This document shows positions 22,516 through 26,774 of a stretch of 26,774 nt of DNA, in pieces (position 1 is the first letter of the stretch; the number at the start of each line of letters is the position of its first letter). The stretch covers positions 1 through 26,774 of IMG/VR virus record IMGVR_UViG_3300032462_000062; one strand, written 5' to 3'. A program made the position numbers and the translations under genes. The notes beneath the pieces are model-generated. The model searched no databases and was not told the origin of the DNA. It saw only the letters and a list, made by a program, of their open reading frames with translations. Source of the stretch: a virus.

Positions 22516-25308
22516 ATGAACATAAGCAATCAGATTTTATCTGACTTAACAACTTACATGAAATATGCAAAATATCAACCAGAATTAGGTCGCCGAGAGA
22601 CTTGGGATGAATTGGTTACTAGAAATATGAATATGCATATAAAACGATACCCCAGCCTCACAGATGAAATAAGAAAAGCATATAAATTTGTATATGATAA
22701 GAAAGTTTTACCATCAATGCGAAGCCTACAATTCGCCGGCAAATCAATTGAAATATCGCCCAATAGAATATATAATTGTCTGGCAAGAGAACAAGAATTT
22801 ATAACATCGACTGGTGTTATGTCATTTGATGATTTCAATGATGGAGACGAAATTTCTGTTTTAAGTCATCTTGGTAATTGGAAAAGGGCGACGGTGAAGT
22901 CATATGGGAAGCAATTACTTAATCGAATTACATTTGTTAGAGGAAAATCTAAATATGAAGTATATGCTACAGATTCTCATAGATGGGTATTATATGACGG
23001 GGCGGAAACGACGGAATTAAAACCGAAAGATATAATTTACCCATCTCAGAAAACTCAGAATTTTGACTATGATTCCGCGGACCCTTTCGAGAAATTATAT
23101 TGGGCATATGGATATGTATATGGGGATGGGACGGTAACATCCAATGGAACATCTAAATACTCTATGGTTAGGTTATGTGGAGAAGAATCCAATAGATATC
23201 GTTATAGGTTCGAAGAACTCGGATTTAAAACATCTACATCATTATCATTGGATGGTGATTTTATGGCATATACTGGAAAGTATTTAAAAACATTACCGGA
23301 AGTAGACAAAACTGATTTAAATTTATTAAAGGCATTTGTTTCTGGTTTGCTCGATGCGGACGCATATAAAAACCCGGATTGGTACGGTAATAATACACTA
23401 GGGAAATATCGAAGTATCCTACAACATTCAGCTGAAACCGTCGATTTTTTGAAAACGTCTCTTCCGCTGATTGGATATTATATTACAAATATAAAAGATA
23501 TTGCGGGACACGAAACAGCATATGGCATACGTCCTGACGGAGCAGCATCTATCCACATAACAAATCATATTGGCAGTAGACGAAATACCGCTTGGAGTGT
23601 AAAGAAGATAGAACAAACAGAACGATATGAAACAGTGTGGTGTCTTGAAGTAGAAGATGATCATTCATTTATGTTTCCATCCGGATTAGTAACTGGAAAT
23701 TGCGCGTATTTACCCATCGATGATTTCCGGGCATTTAGCGAAACAATGTTTCTTTTATTGGGAGGAACCGGAGTTGGGTACTCTGTACAATTCCATCACG
23801 TCGATCAATTGCCGGAAATACGAAAACCCAACCCAAACAGGACGCGCCGGTTTTTAATAGGAGACTCAATTGAAGGATGGGCGGATACCGTAAAGGTTCT
23901 TATGAGAGCATATTTTGAAGGAAAATCAACACCAATTTTTGATTATTCGGATATTAGACCAAAAGGTGCACAATTAATAACATCTGGTGGAAAAGCACCC
24001 GGTCCTCAACCTCTAAAGGATTGTGTACATAACATCACAAAGATTTTAAATGCTAAAGAAAATGCCAGTAAGTTAACATCATTGGAAGTCCACGATATAA
24101 TCTGTTTCATAGCAGATGCGGTATTGGCAGGCGGAATACGTAGAGCGGCTCTGATTTCACTATTTTCATTTGATGATGGATCAATGTCGACTTGTAAGTT
24201 TGGAAATTGGTGGGAATTAAATCCACAACGTGGTAGGTCAAACAATTCAGCTGTCATTATGCGACATCGTGTTAAGAAACGTGAATTCTTGACATTTTTC
24301 GAACGTGTGAAGAACAGCAGAAGTGGAGAACCTGGTGTGTATTTTTCTAATGATAAAGATATGGGTACAAATCCATGTGCTGAAATTTCTCTTAGACCAA
24401 ATCAATTTTGCAATCTGACGGAAATCAACTCATCCGATGTAAAAGATCAAGCCGATCTGAACGATCGAGCCATCACCGCCGCTTTCCTAGGAACGTTACA
24501 AGCAGGATATACCGATTTTCATTATCTCAGAGACGTATGGAAGCGAACGACCGAAAAGGAAGCATTAGTCGGTGTTGGTATGACTGGAATTGCAAGTGGT
24601 ACGGTATTCCCCTTGGATTTAGAAGAAGCGGCCAGAGAAGCATTGAAAGAAAATACCAGAGTCGCAAAATTAATTGGAATCAATTCAGCCGCTAGAACAA
24701 CGACGGTTAAACCATCAGGTACATCATCGTTGGTACTTGGTTGCTCTTCAGGAATTCACGCTTGGCATGCTAAATATTACATTCGACATATTAGAGTCGG
24801 TAAAAACGAAGCAATATATCAGTATTTGGCACTAAATCATCCAGAACTTGTTGAAGATGAATACTTTAGACCACAAGAACAAGCGGTAATTAAGATTCCA
24901 CAAATGGCTCCAGATACTGCAATTACTAGAGAAGATGAAACAACATTATCTTTCTTAGAACGTGTGGCACGCTGGAATGATGAATGGGTCGCAACCGGCC
25001 ACCGGAAGGGACCAAACACACATAATGTATCAGCTACAGTTTCAGTCAAATTAGATGAATGGGATATGGTCGCAGAGTGGATATGGAAGCACAGGTCTAA
25101 AGTTAATGGATTGAGTTGTTTACCTCATAATGATTCAGACCACTCGTATATGCAGGCACCATTTCAAGAATGCACAAAAGCCGAATATGTGAAAATGATG
25201 AAATCACTAACAGAGGTGGAACTAATTAACATACGTGAAGTAGAAGATAATACCACATTGAGCCAGGAACTCGCATGCGCAGGTGAAGATGGGTGCGAAA
25301 TTATATGA
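22516..25308 (+). CDS. nrdJ: Class II (adenosylcobalamin-dependent) ribonucleotide reductase with intein
   Basis: The enzyme reduces ribonucleotides to deoxyribonucleotides for phage DNA synthesis. The 930-aa precursor comprises an 87-residue N-extein, a 308-residue intein (88-395) and a C-extein from C396; the spliced product is ~622 aa. The spliced active-site region reads SPNRIYN-CAYLPIDDF. Other hallmarks are GGTGVGYSVQ (416-425), GGIRRAALISLFS (539-551), NPCAEISL (619-626, active-site Cys621), QFCNLTEIN (630-638) and the C-terminal redox pair in CAGEDGCEII (C921, C927). No N-terminal ATP cone is present. I call class II from the sequence style and from no NrdB-like subunit in the window; a partner gene outside cannot be excluded. 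Only a weak AGAG lies before the ATG. The intein is listed separately. Confidence 0.88.
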   Translation: MNISNQILSDLTTYMKYAKYQPELGRRETWDELVTRNMNMHIKRYPSLTDEIRKAYKFVYDKKVLPSMRSLQFAGKSIEISPNRIYNCLAREQEFITSTGVMSFDDFNDGDEISVLSHLGNWKRATVKSYGKQLLNRITFVRGKSKYEVYATDSHRWVLYDGAETTELKPKDIIYPSQKTQNFDYDSADPFEKLYWAYGYVYGDGTVTSNGTSKYSMVRLCGEESNRYRYRFEELGFKTSTSLSLDGDFMAYTGKYLKTLPEVDKTDLNLLKAFVSGLLDADAYKNPDWYGNNTLGKYRSILQHSAETVDFLKTSLPLIGYYITNIKDIAGHETAYGIRPDGAASIHITNHIGSRRNTAWSVKKIEQTERYETVWCLEVEDDHSFMFPSGLVTGNCAYLPIDDFRAFSETMFLLLGGTGVGYSVQFHHVDQLPEIRKPNPNRTRRFLIGDSIEGWADTVKVLMRAYFEGKSTPIFDYSDIRPKGAQLITSGGKAPGPQPLKDCVHNITKILNAKENASKLTSLEVHDIICFIADAVLAGGIRRAALISLFSFDDGSMSTCKFGNWWELNPQRGRSNNSAVIMRHRVKKREFLTFFERVKNSRSGEPGVYFSNDKDMGTNPCAEISLRPNQFCNLTEINSSDVKDQADLNDRAITAAFLGTLQAGYTDFHYLRDVWKRTTEKEALVGVGMTGIASGTVFPLDLEEAAREALKENTRVAKLIGINSAARTTTVKPSGTSSLVLGCSSGIHAWHAKYYIRHIRVGKNEAIYQYLALNHPELVEDEYFRPQEQAVIKIPQMAPDTAITREDETTLSFLERVARWNDEWVATGHRKGPNTHNVSATVSVKLDEWDMVAEWIWKHRSKVNGLSCLPHNDSDHSYMQAPFQECTKAEYVKMMKSLTEVELINIREVEDNTTLSQELACAGEDGCEII
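22777..23700 (+). mobile_element. Intein with LAGLIDADG homing endonuclease inside nrdJ
   Basis: This in-frame 308-residue insert starts at Cys88 (CLAREQEFITSTGVMSF, block A) and ends SGLVTGN before the +1 Cys396. Block B is ATDSHRW (Thr152, His155), block F VWCLEVEDDHSFMF. Two LAGLIDADG-type motifs are visible, YWAYGYVYGDG (195-205) and AFVSGLLDADA (273-283), with the expected Asp residues, so the homing endonuclease may be active. The penultimate residue is Gly instead of the usual His, which can slow Asn cyclisation but occurs in some active inteins. Insertion is exactly before the reductase's conserved active-site Cys, a typical intein site, so splicing is needed for enzyme activity. Confidence 0.93.
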
Positions 25309-25336
25309 TATTGAATTTTGTTACAATTAAGAGGAA

Positions 25337-26774
25337 ATAGATATTTACCAAAACATTTTTATAAAAAGAACGAAGCAAGGTAATATAGTTAATTTATGGG
25401 ATGATCAGAAAGGATTCTCTCAGTTTAGGTTCGATAGATATTGCTACATAAAAGACCCACAAGGTGAGTTTACAAGCATTTACGGTGATCCATGCAGTAA
25501 AACATATAGTTGGGAGGGCGAGAGTGAAGATGATTTGTTTGAACATGATGTAAATCTTACGACTCGTGTTCTTGTTGATCTATATGTAGATTCCGATACA
25601 CCATCGGTTAATCATACATTACTTAACTTTGATATTGAAGTTGAAATGATTACAGGATTGCCCGACCCAACAAAAGCTGAACAGGGAATCACATCAATAG
25701 CAGCTCATGATTCAGTGTCAAATTCCTACGTTGTTTTTATTTTAGATGAAGATAAAGTAGTTAAGAATAGTAAATCTGGAGATCGTGAAATACGATCCTT
25801 TGTTGATGAATACGATCTATTGATGGATTTTGTTCGATATTGGGAAACCATCCGTCCGACAATCATAACGGGCTGGAATTGTGATAAATTCGATGTCCCA
25901 TATCTTTATAATAGGCTTGTTAAAATATGCGGCACGTCAAATGCCAATAGACTTTCTGAAATAGGTGAAGTATCATATTCACCATTTAAGGGTAAGTTTC
26001 AAATCGCTGGGGTTAGTTGTCTTGATTATATGATTTTGTATAAGAATTTCTCATCCTCGGAATCCGTATCATATTCCCTTAACGCAATTGCAATGAAGGA
26101 ATTGGGCCGCGGTAAAATTGAATATAAAGGAAATCTTGATCAGCTGAAACGTGATGATATTGAAAAATTCATAGAATACAATATTACCGATGTTGAACTC
26201 GTAGTTGAAATTGATAGGTTGAAAAAATACATTGATTTGGCTCGCAGTATTTGCCACGCGGGCCGCGTACCATATGAAGAGATTGTATATTCATCTAAAT
26301 ATCTTGAAGGGGCTATTCTAGCTTTCTTGAAACAAAAGAATATGGTAGCATGTAATAAGATGAAACACGCACAATCCAAAATGAAGGAAATCAAAGAATC
26401 AGGCGAAAAGGGATTCGCTGGTGCATTTGTAAAAGAACCAGTAGCTGGTAAATACAATTGGATATATGATTTGGATTTAACTTCATTGTATCCATCTATT
26501 ATAATGGGACTTAACATTTCACCTGAAACTAAAATTGGTAAAATAACCAATTGGAATATTGAGAAGTTCGTCAAAGGAACGTGTGATGAATGGTTCATTG
26601 GTGGGAAAGTATGGACGAACGAAAAGCTCAGAGCTACCCTCGATGAGATGAATATATCAGTAGCATCAAATGGTGTGATGTATCGGCAAGATGTTCGAGG
26701 TTGTATTCCTGAAATTCTTAATACTTGGTTCGACCAGAGAAAGGTATATCAGGCCAAAATGGAAGATTTAGATA
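25337..26774 (+). CDS. 43: Family B DNA polymerase (T4 gp43-like), 3' end beyond the window
   Basis: The frame is open to the window end, giving ~479 codons of the replicative polymerase. From ATA 25337 the protein reads IDIYQNIFIKR, matching the short strand that opens gp43-type enzymes. Exo I is NFDIEVE (98-103; T4 D112/E114), Exo II ITGWNCDKFDVPYL (177-190), Exo III YNITDVEL (281-288) and polymerase motif A DLDLTSLYPSII (378-389), so proofreading and polymerase domains look intact. There is no ATG, GTG or TTG in frame between the stop at 25328-25330 and residue 67, so translation probably begins at ATA 25337 or ATT 25343, behind AAGAGGAA. AGAGGA is spaced 7 bases from ATT. Family call is very sure; the start is not. 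Confidence 0.93.
   Translation, partial: MDIYQNIFIKRTKQGNIVNLWDDQKGFSQFRFDRYCYIKDPQGEFTSIYGDPCSKTYSWEGESEDDLFEHDVNLTTRVLVDLYVDSDTPSVNHTLLNFDIEVEMITGLPDPTKAEQGITSIAAHDSVSNSYVVFILDEDKVVKNSKSGDREIRSFVDEYDLLMDFVRYWETIRPTIITGWNCDKFDVPYLYNRLVKICGTSNANRLSEIGEVSYSPFKGKFQIAGVSCLDYMILYKNFSSSESVSYSLNAIAMKELGRGKIEYKGNLDQLKRDDIEKFIEYNITDVELVVEIDRLKKYIDLARSICHAGRVPYEEIVYSSKYLEGAILAFLKQKNMVACNKMKHAQSKMKEIKESGEKGFAGAFVKEPVAGKYNWIYDLDLTSLYPSIIMGLNISPETKIGKITNWNIEKFVKGTCDEWFIGGKVWTNEKLRATLDEMNISVASNGVMYRQDVRGCIPEILNTWFDQRKVYQAKMEDLD

Noticed and set aside
24408-24695. Arg/Ser-rich + strand ORF within nrdJ
   Set aside because: It is a frame shadow of the reductase; low-complexity composition and no ribosome binding site.
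1-26774. tRNA genes, CRISPR arrays, insertion sequences, integrase or attachment sites
   Set aside because: No cloverleaf-like sequence, spaced repeats, transposase or integrase was seen on reading both strands; a dedicated search could still find a weak tRNA.

Overview
The window is a stretch of an AT-rich, tailed double-stranded DNA bacteriophage with a T4-like contractile tail (a myovirus resembling the T4-like phages known from marine sequence data). Evidence is the run sheath - tube - gp26-like - small ORF - tape measure - baseplate genes, followed by a T4-type replication set (gp32-like SSB, UvsX/RecA, 5'-3' exonuclease, gp41-like helicase, family B polymerase). All genes lie on the + strand, are tightly packed and often overlap by a few bases. 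The host cannot be named, but Shine-Dalgarno sites before many genes point to a bacterium. I see no tRNA, CRISPR array, integrase or insertion sequence.

Layout. 1-866: the C-terminus of a tail-fibre-like protein (cut by the window edge, with a perfect 36-base palindrome at the very edge), then a short, probably truncated glycosidase-like ORF. 867-5204: a small coiled-coil protein, tail sheath, tail tube, a zinc-binding gp26-like protein and a small ORF just before the tape measure that has no usual start codon. 5255-12881: tape measure, a tail-tube-junction/baseplate protein, a LysM/gp53-like protein, a 1210-aa hub-like baseplate protein and a small conserved-looking protein. 12878-16324: a divergent family A DNA polymerase-like protein coupled to the baseplate genes, and a 703-aa protein with a possible nuclease-like motif. 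16403-17880: a small protein probably starting at CTG, an Nmad1-like nucleotide-modification-associated protein and an FkbM methyltransferase. 18004-26774: replication and nucleotide metabolism, including a class II ribonucleotide reductase interrupted by a LAGLIDADG intein at its active-site cysteine, and the first ~479 codons of a family B DNA polymerase.

How it works together: the first half builds the contractile tail and baseplate; the second half builds the replisome, recombination machinery and dNTP supply. An octamer ATATTTAT sits upstream of seven genes at 21-65 bases from the start and is the best candidate for a phage-specific promoter element, although on the opposite strand it reads like the T4 late promoter TATAAATA.

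Most notable: (1) a PolA-like protein inside the structural block of a phage that also has its own PolB; (2) three genes (tape-measure-proximal ORF, the 16403 gene, PolB) whose conserved N-termini begin at near-cognate codons (ATA/ATT/CTG) with no ATG, GTG or TTG available nearby; (3) the intein in NrdJ with Gly instead of His before its terminal Asn; (4) the repeated ATATTTAT motif; (5) a 9-base tandem repeat replacing the ribosome binding site of the gp26-like gene.
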